A DNA stretch of 64,000 nt from Zasmidium citrigriseum (Eukaryota > Ascomycota > Dothideomycetes > Mycosphaerellales > Mycosphaerellaceae): the NCBI GenBank assembly GCA_002786025.1, contig NHNW01000012.1, forward strand, positions 186,001 to 250,000. The letters run 5' to 3'. Made by a program: the position numbers and the translations under genes. This document shows, in pieces, positions 11,298 through 22,300 of the stretch. The notes beneath the pieces are model-generated. The model was not told where the DNA came from and made no database searches. It was given only the letters and a program-made list of their open reading frames with translations. Positions within the stretch are counted from its first letter, which is position 1; the number at the start of each line of letters is the position of its first letter.

Positions 11298-11902
11298 TCA
11301 TCTCTTCCCATCTCCTCCAGGTTTCGTCGCCGCATTCTCATAACTCGGCGGCGCATCCCCTCCTCCCACACCCACAATTCCCTCCCGAAAATTCGACGGC
11401 CCAGCCATCATCGCCGCATCAGGGACCGTCTCCAAAAGCTCATGCAACCTCCCCTCAACATGCTTCTTAAACTCCCTAAAAGCCTCCAGCGAATCCTTCC
11501 CGTCTTTGGGCGGTTCGATTTTGGATTCTATCACGCCGGCTTTGATTGCTACGAGGGTTGCGACGACGCGGTCGTTGGGTTTGCGGGCGTAGAGGAGTTT
11601 GAAGTCGTAGTCGTCGAGTTTGGTGCGGCCGTTGTTGGAGACGAGGGAGAGGATGGAGTCTGTCACACTTTATCAGTGACTCTCCAAGGTTCGTGATGAG
11701 TATCATACGAATGAATTGGTCTCGATCTTCTGGGTTTCGGAAGGCTTTTGTTGGTTGATGCCATCTAAGACAGAGACACACTGATCAGCTCTGCTCGATT
11801 CTTTCGAGATCATTGAACTCACTTGGTATCATCCCAAGTACTATGGACTTGAGGAATGACTTTAGAAAGCCTTTGGTAGGCTGCACTCGGAACGTTGCCC
11901 AT
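11298..11902 (-). CDS. Small protein with putative N-myristoylation signal, 165 aa
   Basis: Three exons on the minus strand, 11902..11823, 11764..11709 and 11659..11298, are joined across GT-AG introns of 58 and 49 nt and remain in frame (498 nt). The protein begins MGNVPSAAYQRLSKVI. Gly2 and Ser6 match the N-myristoyltransferase pattern, suggesting membrane attachment. The middle (FKLLYARKPNDRVVATLVAI) is compact and mixed alpha/beta in appearance. The C-terminus is Gly-rich with a PPSYENA segment that resembles a PPxY WW-domain ligand. I do not recognise the family. The acylation and WW-binding ideas are motif-based inferences. Confidence 0.78.
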
Positions 11903-12562
11903 GATTCTAGCAATCACTTACTATCACAAAAACTTCAACAATCGATTGAGAATTCAAACAGATGCATCAACAATATATGATGTATCGCTGCCTTGGAACC
12001 TAAACGTCCATTCCTTTCAAAGGCTCAGCTCCGCGGACACAGCCACACAGCAGCTCGATAGGCGACAAGATTCAGCTGTTCAGCTCATGTAGACTCCGCA
12101 GCAGATGAGTGGCCAGTATTGATCGTTCCGATCGTACTCTGGAGTTTCCGAATGCGAGAGGTTGGGTGTGGCACAGCAGGGCGAGTTTCGCAGAATCTAG
12201 CCATGTTGAGACGGATTCTCCATGGAGCTGTCACATGTTCGACACTCCCATTGGATGTGGTCATCCTGCGATCGGATAACGATGTCAACTTAGACTTCAG
12301 GTCTTCAAATCTCAAGATCGCAGCATGAGAATGAGATGTTGCTCCGATGAAGTTGAGACCAAATACAATCTTGCATGTGACAATTTTTGGGTGAATCGAA
12401 GGGAAGGAAATGGTCATTTCAAGCCCGTAGCGAAACCCTTTCTGTCTTGTTGCATAATCTCCAATAACATCTCAACTTTCATGCCAACGACCCTCCTCTG
12501 CTGACATCAATGCCTGCCGCCGTAAGGCGGGAATGATGTTCCGGCAACGATGATGCCTCATC
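11903..12562. other. Intergenic, no gene seen
   Basis: Promoter region of the putative myristoylated protein and 3' flank of the small cysteine-rich gene. Open frames on both strands (12085-12417, 12119-12328) overlap each other and show no domain or signal peptide. Confidence 0.4.
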
Positions 12563-12824
12563 TTATTGACAGTCGTAGCCAGGATAGTTTGAACACGGTC
12601 CGGGAGCACACACGGCCTGAACAATATTCGTGCCGCCTCCCACGCACACATCGCCCGGTGTGCTACAGTACTGTGGGACAGTCCAGTCAGTATGAACTTG
12701 ACGCTGTCCTGCAAGTGGATGTGCGCACTTGATATGGTGGGTTGCAGGCTTCACCTGCTACGCCTGATACGAGGCAGGCGGTGAGCAGCATGGTGAAGAG
12801 ATTGGTAATGATAGACTTGAACAT
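12563..12824 (-). CDS. Putative small secreted six-cysteine protein, 67 aa
   Basis: Two exons on the minus strand, 12824..12729 and 12670..12563, are separated by a 58-nt intron with donor GTGCGC, a CTGAC branch point and acceptor CCCACAG. The product starts with a signal peptide (MFKSIITNLFTMLLTACL ... GVAG). The mature part of about 43 residues has six cysteines, in EAC, QYC, DVC, AVC, GPC and YDC, enough for three disulfides. Without splicing the first exon reads into a stop and the second frame has no signal peptide. The donor is weaker than its neighbours, so the model needs transcript support. Size and cysteine content resemble apoplastic effectors or antimicrobial peptides; no specific family was recognised. 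Confidence 0.6.
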
Positions 12825-13577
12825 GGTGACGATCGATGGTGGATGGCGGATTTGAAGGTCGGAGTTGTTGTGATGGAGGAGTGGAAAGACAAGCTGGTTT
12901 AAGCCTCGTATTTATCGTCCATCGCGGATGTATTCGGTGTACTGGTACGTCTGCAGACAGGGAACAGGTTTGCCAAGCGCTGATGAAAGGACTTGTCTCC
13001 CGGCTGCTCGGTCGTCACAGCCTTGTCGATCAAACATCGTCTCCAACGTCAGCGAGCGGACTCCAATTCGGTGAGCATGGTCATTTACAATTGCCGGATT
13101 CAGCATTCGCGGGACGATTCTGCCCGTCCGGTATAGTGCCGTTGAAATGGTTTGCCATAGCTCCTGGCGATCGCTGGGATCATGGTACCCGCCGGCCAGT
13201 GTCGAACGTCACATTGCAACGGAATCCAGAACATTTTCAAATTGTTGCCGGTCTAGAGCTTCGCATTTCCCCTTCCTTGACGGAGACCAAACATCTCGCT
13301 TTTGGCTCGTACCTCAAACCTCGTTCAATATCCAATGTCTGCTTTGCCATGTGACATTACCGATGTACAACAGTTCTTCTCATTTCTCATCATGTTTGGG
13401 ATCGCGATGCACTTCAGCTCTGTCATGTCTGCGAACAAGATCCGGCCTTTCGAAGTGTTGATTAAACCTCTTGCTGGGCTTTGGTGCCAATACGTCTGCC
13501 TGTTGGCCTTCCATGTCGTTCTGTCGATCGCAAAGCCACTGATATACCCCTGATGACATGGCGTCCCGCGGTTCGTC
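12825..13577. other. Intergenic, no supported gene
   Basis: Promoter side of the six-cysteine gene. Plus-strand frames at 12836-13354 and 13302-13553 overlap without signal peptide, membrane or domain evidence. No repeat was found. Confidence 0.4.
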
Positions 13578-13844
13578 TCAATCGCTCTTCAGGTTCCACA
13601 TCGAGACAAAGGTCGAGATGTGATCGATCTTCAGAATGATTGAGTCGAGGTACTGGCGGTCGCAGAAGGTGGTGTCGTCGGGGTCTGCGGTTCCATGGTC
13701 TCCACGCGGTGCGTACTTGCGACGCTCCTTTTCGATGTTCTCGATAGTTCGTGGGCCTGGGAACGGCTTGGGGATCGGAGCTCGCTCGTTTCGATGGTGT
13801 CTGCCTCGAGCAATGAGGAGTGAGAGGTGATGGTCTTTACTCCG
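13578..13844 (-). CDS. Orphan terminal exon of an unrecognised gene
   Basis: An 88-codon open frame plus stop (TGA at 13578) follows a textbook acceptor, TTTCCTTCTTCACAG, ending at 13845 on the minus strand. The encoded tail contains PIPKPFPGPRTIENIEKERR, then DTTFCDRQYLDSIILKI and DHISTFVSMWNLKSD. Coding character is supported by a second, frameshifted copy of the same peptide near 55.5 kb. The upstream exon could not be found between 13845 and 14100: the frame closes with a TGA just upstream of the acceptor, and no short start exon is obvious. It may be a real gene with tiny first exons, or a surviving fragment. Function unknown. Confidence 0.45.
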   Translation of the reverse strand, partial: RSKDHHLSLLIARGRHHRNERAPIPKPFPGPRTIENIEKERRKYAPRGDHGTADPDDTTFCDRQYLDSIILKIDHISTFVSMWNLKSD

Positions 13845-14500
13845 CTGTGAAGAAGGAAACGTAAGCTGCAGAGATGGTCTTTGCTCGATTCAAGTGTCGT
13901 GTCTCTTTGGGAGATTTTGCCGCTCGTAGTTGATGCTCAAGTGGAGCTGTTAAAATGAGTCTAGGAGCGGAGAGAGGTATCTGTGGGTGTAAGAGCTTTC
14001 GCATGTGTTGAGCTCGACCGTCGATTGATGCTCAGTCCATAGATATGATCTTCATCGTATCTCAAACTCAATAAAGTTCGCGGAATCGCAGTCGTATGAC
14101 TCGTACCCTGCTTTTCAAATGCTTCTTCCAGCCGCATGTTACAAGGCGGAAGTTGTTCGATCTACCGGAATGCTGGACGCGTTCGAGGCATCTGTACGCT
14201 GACAGAGGTGCATGGGGAAGAGGATGTGGAGTCTTCAGGTATCTCGAAGTCTTCTTGAAGCCGAGGGCGGCCAGCGAGGCCAATTTGTGGTGTCTTCGAT
14301 GTATGCGTAGGCTTACTGAAGACATTGCTGTTCTCATTGCCTTGCCCTACTTTCGTGTTGTGCGGCCGTGGTGACGCTCTATACGCTCTATCATCATGAC
14401 CATGCCTCATTCCCTGCTCTTGCTCCATCTCCCTGCTGTGAGTCGCCGGACAAGGGTGTTACCGCTGTGTGCGTGGGTTGAACAAGCGCGTCCGGGGGAG
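13845..14500. other. Gene-poor stretch before the tandem array
   Basis: Open frames on both strands (14068-14337, 14096-14374, 14162-14428) are mutually overlapping and lack protein features. This may be the most decayed end of the array that follows. Confidence 0.35.
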
Positions 14501-14509
14501 AGAGTATCA

Positions 14510-15060
14510 TCTTCGTTACTATTTGCTTCGGACGAGGTCGTCTGCGTGCGTCGATGGTGTAGAGCCGCTGTGATAGTGAGTGCAGGGGCTGGATGCCTCC
14601 GGCTTGTCGGGCTTCATCGTGGTATTGCGAGCCATTGTCGTTACGAAGATGTTTGGAGATATGATTGACATCGTGATTCGTGGAGAGCGTTCTACATGTG
14701 AGCATTTCGCGTGAGAGACGTTGTGTAGTAGTGCTCGGAGAAGAGCATTGTCGTTACTGCATGGCCCCGAAGAGCTAGTATGCATGCGTTGATGGTTCGG
14801 CGGGCATCGTGGCAGTGGGCGCAAGGGCTGACTGCCTCTTACTTGTTGAGCTTTATCGTAGGGCTGCGTTCCAATGGTGTTGTGAGAATGTCTGAAGAGA
14901 CGATGCGCATGGTAAAAAGCGTTCTCCTCACCCATCGCTGGCGATAGACGTGGTGTAGAAGTGTAAGGCGTTGGTGATCAATCGTGGTAGTGAAGCCGGA
15001 GCAAGCGCAGCTCCTGTCTGCTCGCCTCTTGCCCTCCATCTCCCCAAGGAGTGGAGAAAG
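14510..15060 (+). repeat. Diverged tandem units, 182-238 bp spacing
   Basis: Matching blocks recur in order. TCGTTACT occurs at 14513 and 14751; GCGTYGRTGG-type blocks at 14548, 14786 and (more diverged) 14968; and GATGTTTGGAGAT / AATGTCTGAAGAGA at 14649 and 14887. Spacing is 238 bp for the first pair and about 182 bp for the next. The third unit carries GTGAAGCCGG at 14990, the same core found in the array downstream, so these units are probably its most diverged part. No open gene spans them. Confidence 0.55.
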
Positions 15061-15109
15061 GGCGCGCTGATTGAGGTTTATAGGTAGAAAGTGCACCCAC
15101 ATCTCCATC

Positions 15110-16860
15110 AAATCAAGAGCATGGCTCTCACGTCGACGTCGACACATTGTCGCAATGGTAAGTATTGTTATCTCCTTTGTATCTTTGGTGCGGGCAGCAG
15201 GCAGGCAGGCGAGCGAGCAGAGCAGAGCAACTACAGAGGCACAGCCTCCCCTTTTTTTGCCCTCCGCCGCCGGTATGGTTCGATTTCCACACGGTCAATT
15301 ATTCTTTTGATCCCGTCAGCAACACCATGATGATACCTCACTCCGCATCGATTTTTCCAGATTTTACAATGCGTGGTTGTGGTGTTATCGCTTTTTGTTC
15401 ATTATGAAGCTGATGGAGGCGTCGGCGTTGAAACGCTGTATTTGCTGCACCATACCAGTAACACCAGCCATGCGGTCAAGTAACGGTCACAATCATTTTG
15501 AGGAGCATCAGGATGATCTTGACTGCCTCCTCGTGATTTTCATCACCATCTATACGGTGTGGTGGTGGTGTAATGCCATTGGAGCCGTCGTGAAGCTGAT
15601 GAAGCCCGGAAGTCATAAAGCGTTGGATTGCCAGAGGGCCTCAACAACCACCATTGCGGGCTCTACTATCGATCAAATAAAATTTGAGGAGGATGAAGAT
15701 GGTATGCGCTCACTCCTCAAGGACTTCATGATCAGATAGAGGCGTTCGTTGTGATGCTACACCTTTCGGACGGTAGTCAAGGCGGCGAAGCTGATGAAGC
15801 CCGGACATCGTGACGCGACGGAGTACCGCCGTGTCTCAACAACCACCATTACAGACCTCAGTATCGATCAAACTAAATTGGAGGAGCATCAGGATGGTAT
15901 GCGCTCACTCCTCATCAATTTCACGATCACATACAGGCCTTTGTTGTGATGGTACACCTTTCGGACGATGTTCAAGCCGGCGAAGCTCTGGCGTGGTGAA
16001 GGCACGAACTACCCAACGGCTTCAACACCACCTCATAGGGGCTGCGATAACGATCGCAGTACGTTGGCGGAGTACCACAAGGATATGCAGTCCCTCCTCG
16101 CCAATTTTATGATCAGACAATCGCCATCGTTGTGGTGGTATACCTCCTTGACCATCGTGAAGCCGGTGAAGCTTTGGAGTGGTGAAGCAAAGATCTGCCC
16201 GGCGGGTTCAACAACTCCCTCTATGGCCTGAGATATTGATTGCAATGACTTCGCGGAGCATCAGCATGGTATGAACGACCTCCTCATCAACCACATCATT
16301 ATTCAGAGAGCGTGCTTGACGCGGCATTGCTTTTTGTGCTCAGGAAGCTGATAAAGCCGCTGAAGCCAGGCCGCGAGTGAGTTGCCAGATTGCGACACAA
16401 CAACGCTCCACGGCCTCGAACGAAGACTGCAATGGCTTGGTATAGCATCACTACAACGAGAACAGCCTCCTCGTTGGCGAGATGACCATACGTAGCTCGA
16501 GACACCGCCAGAGCAATGCGTTATTGACAGAGCAGTGGAGAACGCCGGCCAGCAGAGACATGTCGCTTCATCGCAATGGAGCTCCGCCGCCCTTTACGCC
16601 TTCGAGACAGCACCACAGAGTCGTTGCGGAGCATTGTGATGGTACGGAGTGCCTTCTCGTCAACAATATGGTCACTGACAGCAGGAGGATCCACTGCCAC
16701 AACTACTGATTGCGTCGCAGCCGATAGATGGAGCAGAAGCTGGACGGACGCCACGGCATGGCGACGAACGGTAGCCCTCGCCAGGCCTCATCGACGACCA
16801 GGCGTACTCTTCGGAGTATCACAATGACGTTGAGAGCCTTCTAACCGACATCGTGACCGT
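15110..16860 (+). repeat. Degenerate tandem array, ~186-bp unit, about nine copies
   Basis: A block of the form TTGxGGAGCATCAxxATGGTATG...CTCCTC recurs at about 15498, 15684, 15878, 16064, 16250, 16437, 16624 and 16808, with spacing 184-194 and mostly 186-187 bp. Weaker copies lie at about 15316 and 15129. A second block, GTGAAGCCxGxGAAGCT, keeps the same order and spacing (15591, 15787, 15982, 16168). Nucleotide identity between units is modest, but the translation of the first block stays similar: EEHQDGMRSLLINFTI, AEYHKDMQSLLANFMI, AEHQHGMNDLLINHII and EYHNDVESLLTDIV. No frame stays open across units. It could be a decayed repeat-protein gene, a set of duplicated exons, or an old minisatellite. 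Confidence 0.7.
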
Positions 16861-17089
16861 CAACGGCACATACGGTTGTAGCAATGGCAACTCATCCATC
16901 AGACAGATAATGGATCCGACCAGAACAACGCCGCCCTCGTCCAGCCATTCTTCGCCGCACCTCTCCACCATCACCGCTATAGCCTCGAGTAACGATCTGC
17001 CCACTTCGACCGACCTCAACGTGAGACGGACGCATCCATCACCGCCAAAAAGAGCAAGGAGGCAGCGCTATAGCAAGAAGTCCGCTTGA

Positions 17090-19047
17090 CTAGGACGCCA
17101 TAGAAAGGAGAGGGAACACAATGGCTTTTCCGAAGGGCCGGGCTCGCAGACAAAGGGCGCAAAGAGGCGGACGTACTCGAACAGCGGAGTATGGATACAA
17201 TACGACCTCTATCAGAGCGATGGCGGCAACAGCACGCATTCGAGAGAGATATAGTGCCGTATCGAGGGATTGGCGGCCTGGTAGAGAAAGGAGAGCAAGA
17301 GCAGAGTTGATACCATGCTCCATCAGCGTCCAGGTCTTGAGCACAGGAGGCTCTTTGATGGCGGGCATGCCTTGACGAGCCCAGTTACGACACAGCCTCC
17401 ACCACGTCCGTCCGCGATCATAATCGTAACGTGGGAATAAGGCCTAGTCGCCGGGTAAGGAGGGAGCGGATGGCGGGCAATGTCTTGCTACTATCTCGTA
17501 GGAAGCCGGAGAAGATCTAGGATCTCGATGAACGGAGAGGATGGCAACTTCCTTTGTCCTCACGCCGCTGGAAAGGAACAAAAGGACCTCCGCGATACTC
17601 TGTCAGGAAGCAATTATAGCAGTAGTGGCATCGAGATGGCAGCGCCGTTCACAGACTACTTCGTCGGAAACACTGGTGCTGGATCGCCGTTCCTCGTCGA
17701 TCAGCTCAAGGCCACAGTATCGTACAGGTCGAACACCAGCCTATCGGAGCAAGTATAGGAATGCCTGAACGCCTCTTTCTAATCCAAACGGACCATACCC
17801 TCACCTCGACCGCCACGGACGACCCCTCGAACGCAGCCCGCAGACGCTCGGAATCACTCGTTGAGAAGAGGTGGTCGAACAAGAGGAGGCACGTATATCG
17901 TTGAAGGCATGTCTGATTGGTATCATGACGTTGGGCCCATAGCTAGTCGGCCTCGAAGCTCAAATGGTTGGATATTTTGCAGAGGCAACGAAAGAGCCGG
18001 GACAGATGCAGAGTGCTTCGGTAGTAACACAGGCTCGAAAGTCCATGGACACAGATCCGTCTTTTTGCTCAACGTCGGAGTGAACAAAGAATCGAGAAAG
18101 TTGGAACAAGGCCTCCATGTCACTCGGGCTTGAGCGTTGCATCGAGGGAGAGATTGCTCGGTTTTCCGGAGATCAGTCGTCAAGTGGCCAGTCCGTTGGC
18201 AGTCGGGAGACGAAAATCATCCATATTTGGATACGGGCTTCTAGGCTTGAAGAGCCGGGACCATGGATCCCGAAGAGTATCCAAGAGCTGGACGTTAAGG
18301 ACAGACACAGCAGCACGTGTTACCCCTGAGAACGCTTCTCACAGCTGCTTGAGACGCCAGATGAGATAGACGATCGCAGGAGGCTAGAAGATTGAGTGTC
18401 TGACATGAGCTTGAGCAGCCACGGAAACGAAAAGCGTTGATCTGCGTGCTGCGCAACGAGATAGAGCCGCTGCAGTGACATGTACTCCTCAAGCGTTGGA
18501 TACTGCTTCGACGTGACCATTGTCTTCGATCGCATCATGTGCCAGTAGTTGAAGGAGAAGTCCCTTGAAGGCCTTCCTCTGACCAGAGTCTCCCGTATGA
18601 TTTTGCTTTCCCCTCGGAAGGCAGTTGCTGCTGGTCTATGCTCCGTACGTGACATGCTATGAGAGGCTACGAGCGAGTGTCCTGTACTATTCCACAGTAC
18701 TGCGAGGTTTGAGAGCCGGAGGGACCTTCAGGAGGAGGCAGAGGGTTCCCATGGCCTACAGCGTATAGATCGAGTTGCTGCTGGCTGCGCTATGCGTCTC
18801 GTCTCTCCTTTAGAATGTAGCCGTCCGTAGCATTGAATCGATAGTCAGGCCTCTAACGTTTGCGAGTTGTTTCTGGGGAGATGCTGCAGTCTGAATTCAC
18901 AAGGAGCCCCATCCGCACCCTGGCGATCTCGTGAAGTGGCCCTAGCGCGAGCCGTGGTGAAGGCGACTCCAACGCCAGCTCCTCGAAAAACATCGAACAG
19001 CATCCCCACGCAACACACGAGATCCACAGCATACGACAACGACCACC
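17090..19047. other. Gene-poor stretch after the array
   Basis: About 2 kb without a confident gene. The best open frame is on the minus strand, 18320-18655 (111 codons), with ordinary amino-acid composition around KQYPTLEEYMSLQRLYLVAQ; it has no recognised domain and may be a relic exon. A short similarity (TCCCGGCTCTT) recurs on the minus strand near 18000 and 18255. The last 150 bases form the promoter of the small membrane protein at 19048. Confidence 0.4.
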
Positions 19048-19348
19048 ATGAGCATAGTCGACATCATCGCCGCGGGGATTCTGCTGTATCTCCTGTGTGT
19101 AGAAACGCAGCCCGACCGCCTCGCCGCCATCTTCCTCGCCATCACCTTCCTGCTCACCTGGCAGCAGCCAGGGGGCTTGCAATGGTTCCTCTTGGTGGCG
19201 ATCGTTCTCGCGGCGGTGTTCGTGGAGGACGTAAGCATGATTCTATTCACGGTTCATGGCTTTCATTTACTGATATGGAGAATAGGTCCCGATCAGCATG
19301 GCGGTGCTCGCGATCCTCATCGCGCCCTTCGTGGAGGCTCATCCATGA
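19048..19348 (+). CDS. Small membrane protein, 81 aa
   Basis: Exons 19048..19230 and 19286..19348 flank a 55-nt GT-AG intron (GTAAGC ... GAATAG) and give 81 residues. Three hydrophobic segments are visible: IVDIIAAGILLYLLCV (about 3-18), LAAIFLAITFLLTW (about 25-38), and WFLLVAIVLAAVF followed after splicing by MAVLAILIAPFVEAHP. Reading through the intron would give a long frame of no protein character that is antisense to the neighbouring gene. It overlaps the 3' end of the convergent TRS120 gene by 10 bp. No family was recognised. Confidence 0.75.
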
Positions 19349-22300
19349 ACGCTCAAGGCCAGCGCCTTACGGCAGCACCATCCGCTCTCCTCTCCTCGTG
19401 CCGCGCCAATCTGGGCGCGACGAACGACTGCTTCGAGCTGCAGGACACCAGCAAGCAGCGGACACAGCACGAAGTCGACCAGCCGCTCCTCCTTGGCCTT
19501 TGGCGACGCCACAATACGCTGCAGAGTTCCAGCGACAGCGAGTCGACGATCATCACGACCAGCTTCGGAGGTTCGAGGCTGCAACTGCACGAACAAAGGA
19601 CCAGAGTACTCGGCTCGATTCGATACCCTGACTTGAACACGCACAAAGGAGCCGACAGGAAAGGCCTCCTTTGTCTCATCATCATCTCCAGCAACCACCA
19701 AGTCGACATCAACGGGTCCGGCGCGAATCAACTCGAGCGACTCTGGCGGTATTGCAAGACCTTGCATATCAACGACGCCACTGCGTCCCTCCACCGACCA
19801 GCGCACCACAAGGCGACCCAAGAACTTTGTCTGAACCACCTCATCATCCTCTCCAAAGGCAGCAATAGCGGCGCCTCGTTTGGACAGCACATAAACCCGG
19901 CGGATCTCACCAGGCGCAATGACGCCCTCACGATTGGAAAGCTCCGTCGAAGCAGCATCAACACCCTTGACAGCATCATCCCCAGAGCACGCATAAGAGA
20001 TGGATTTTGGCCAAGCATTGCGAATGTCAAAAGATACCATCAGAGCACCATAATCACCAGATTCCGGCTCCACGACCTCGAGGTTGTGCACTTGGAGGGC
20101 GGCATTGACCGTCATATCAATCGGTACCGGCAGCATGCGAGCATACCGACCACTGCCACTTATCTTGCCACAGGCAGGAGCCGGAGCTCTTGTTTCAGCG
20201 TCTTCATCATCACTCTCCTGGTCAAAATCCAGGGGCGTTGGCTGAGAGCAAAAGAAAAAGTTGGCCTGAGTAGTGGATACACCAGCCTTGCCACGCAGTT
20301 CAAAGTCGAACTCGAGACATTCTCCAGGCTTGATCATGTTCTTCGCCAGATCTTCTTGTTGGACGACAGACACGCCTTTGCGGATCCCATCTGGAGCCCT
20401 GACCGAGGAGTCGTTGTTAACTTCATCTTCATCCAGAGGGCGGAGTGCATCATCCGCAGTCTTGATCTCAAAGACAGCAGCAGCGACAGAGCTGGTATTG
20501 CGCAGCGCAAGCTTCAAATGCCGCTCCTCGCCATCCAGCAGCATCAATCCAGACTCCAGGTCAGAAACATTATCAAGCACAAGTGTGGGCAGAGCATCCA
20601 ACACAGTGCAGTCTATGCTTTCTGGATCGATACCGAGGCTCTTCAAATCGTATCTCTCCCCACCCTTGGAAAGGGGAGGCCGAGCCTTGAGGCCGAGATC
20701 TTTCAAAGTCACTGGAGTCTTGGCCGACCATGCATCAGGAATGATTGGAAAGACCTGGGGCATACAGCCTTGCATTTTGACACGGCATCCAGTGACTCTG
20801 GTCTGCCCGGTATCTTTCGGAGAGACCATGATCTGTACCTGTTGGAATCGAAGCGGTCCGAGAGTTACAGGCTCATGATGCGACGAAAGTTGCACACCAT
20901 CGGTGACCAGTTCCAGATTTTCGATGTCAACTGGAATGTCGAACGGATTCTGCAAAGTCACATAACATTCCGACGGCTCATTGTGCACCAGCACATACGT
21001 CTTCTTGGCAGTCGCAGTTCCAGGGCGACTCGCATTTGGATCATACAAGAGTGGATTGCTGGGATCGATCGGACCTTCCGTCTGCTTCATCCTTTGGCGA
21101 TCGATCACAGCCTTCTCACCAGTTGCCTGTTGGATTTCGACACCGCGAATCAAGAAAGGATCCCAATACGTTGCTTGGACATCAGAGAGACCAAGATGCC
21201 TCGATGCAGCAACGGTTTGACTGATGACAGTCGCCAAGTGCATCTGCTCTTCTCTATTGAATGCATTGTTCGCAGAGTTGAAACGAGCTGTATCGATTGC
21301 AGAATTTGGACCGGCCGTACGCAACACGGAAGACGCCAGCCACAGAACACCAAAAGGTTCAGGAGAAGCTTCGCAGAAGTTGATCAGATCGCCCAAGAGT
21401 TGGATCGTCAAGCTTTGGTTACCGAAACCTTGAGAGTTGAGGTAGACGGGCGTCTCTGACCGTCCAGGCGGTATGAGACTGGCTCCATATATATTGGCGA
21501 CATCGGCAATGAGATCGTTGATGCCACTACTTTCTTCAGTAATGGCGCGAATGGTATCAGCTCCAGTATCCAACGAAAGTGCCGCAGCCGGATGTATTCC
21601 CATCTCAGCTGCTCCCAACTTTCGTGCTTGGATCAGAGCACCCGTCAGCCGCACGACGAGATCTCTGATGGTTATGGCTTTCTTGCGCTCCAGACCCAGC
21701 ATAGCATATGAAGAAGCCACTCCAGACAGAATCCGAATAAGATCACTTATCGTCAAGTTGTCTTCTGGGCTGGGCATTGCCAGTGCGAGCATATCGGCAA
21801 TAGAGATTTTGGACAGCATTTTCGCGTTCCCAAGAGCAGCTGCAGGACCTGATGCTCGTAATGGACTCGCGGCTCCGTCGCTTGAAGCATATTGGCTGAT
21901 GCAGATGAGGCGCAAGGCTGCTGGCGTGAGCTGGCCTTTAACAGAGCTCAACGCTGCCAACAGCTTTGAGATGCGAATGGTAGCCTCTGCATGCACAAGA
22001 AAGGGGAGTTCCAAAGATCCTTCTGTTGAGCGATACAGACTGAGTATCAGCTTCGACATGTCAGGAATGGCCATCGAAAGGCGGAAGATTTGCAGCTGCT
22101 GTTTCGTGCCCTCGGCCGCTGCTTTTGCTTCTGCTGTGAGCCGTGCCACATTTGGAGAGCTGGTTCGATCCGAGACTGGGTCACATATTGACGGTACTTG
22201 GAATTCTATGCCGGACCATGCGAGAAGCAGCATGCAGACAATCATGTTCTCCAGACCTTTCGCGTGCCACAAATGGTCTGAAAGTGTTCGTGCTTTGGTG

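Noticed and set aside
15110..16860. Transposable element as explanation of the array
   Set aside because: No transposase, reverse transcriptase, terminal inverted repeats or long terminal repeats were seen, and the unit is tandem and regularly spaced.
19048..21459. 803-codon plus-strand frame
   Set aside because: Only its first 61 codons are real (small membrane protein exon 1). The remainder is the antisense of the TRS120 coding sequence.
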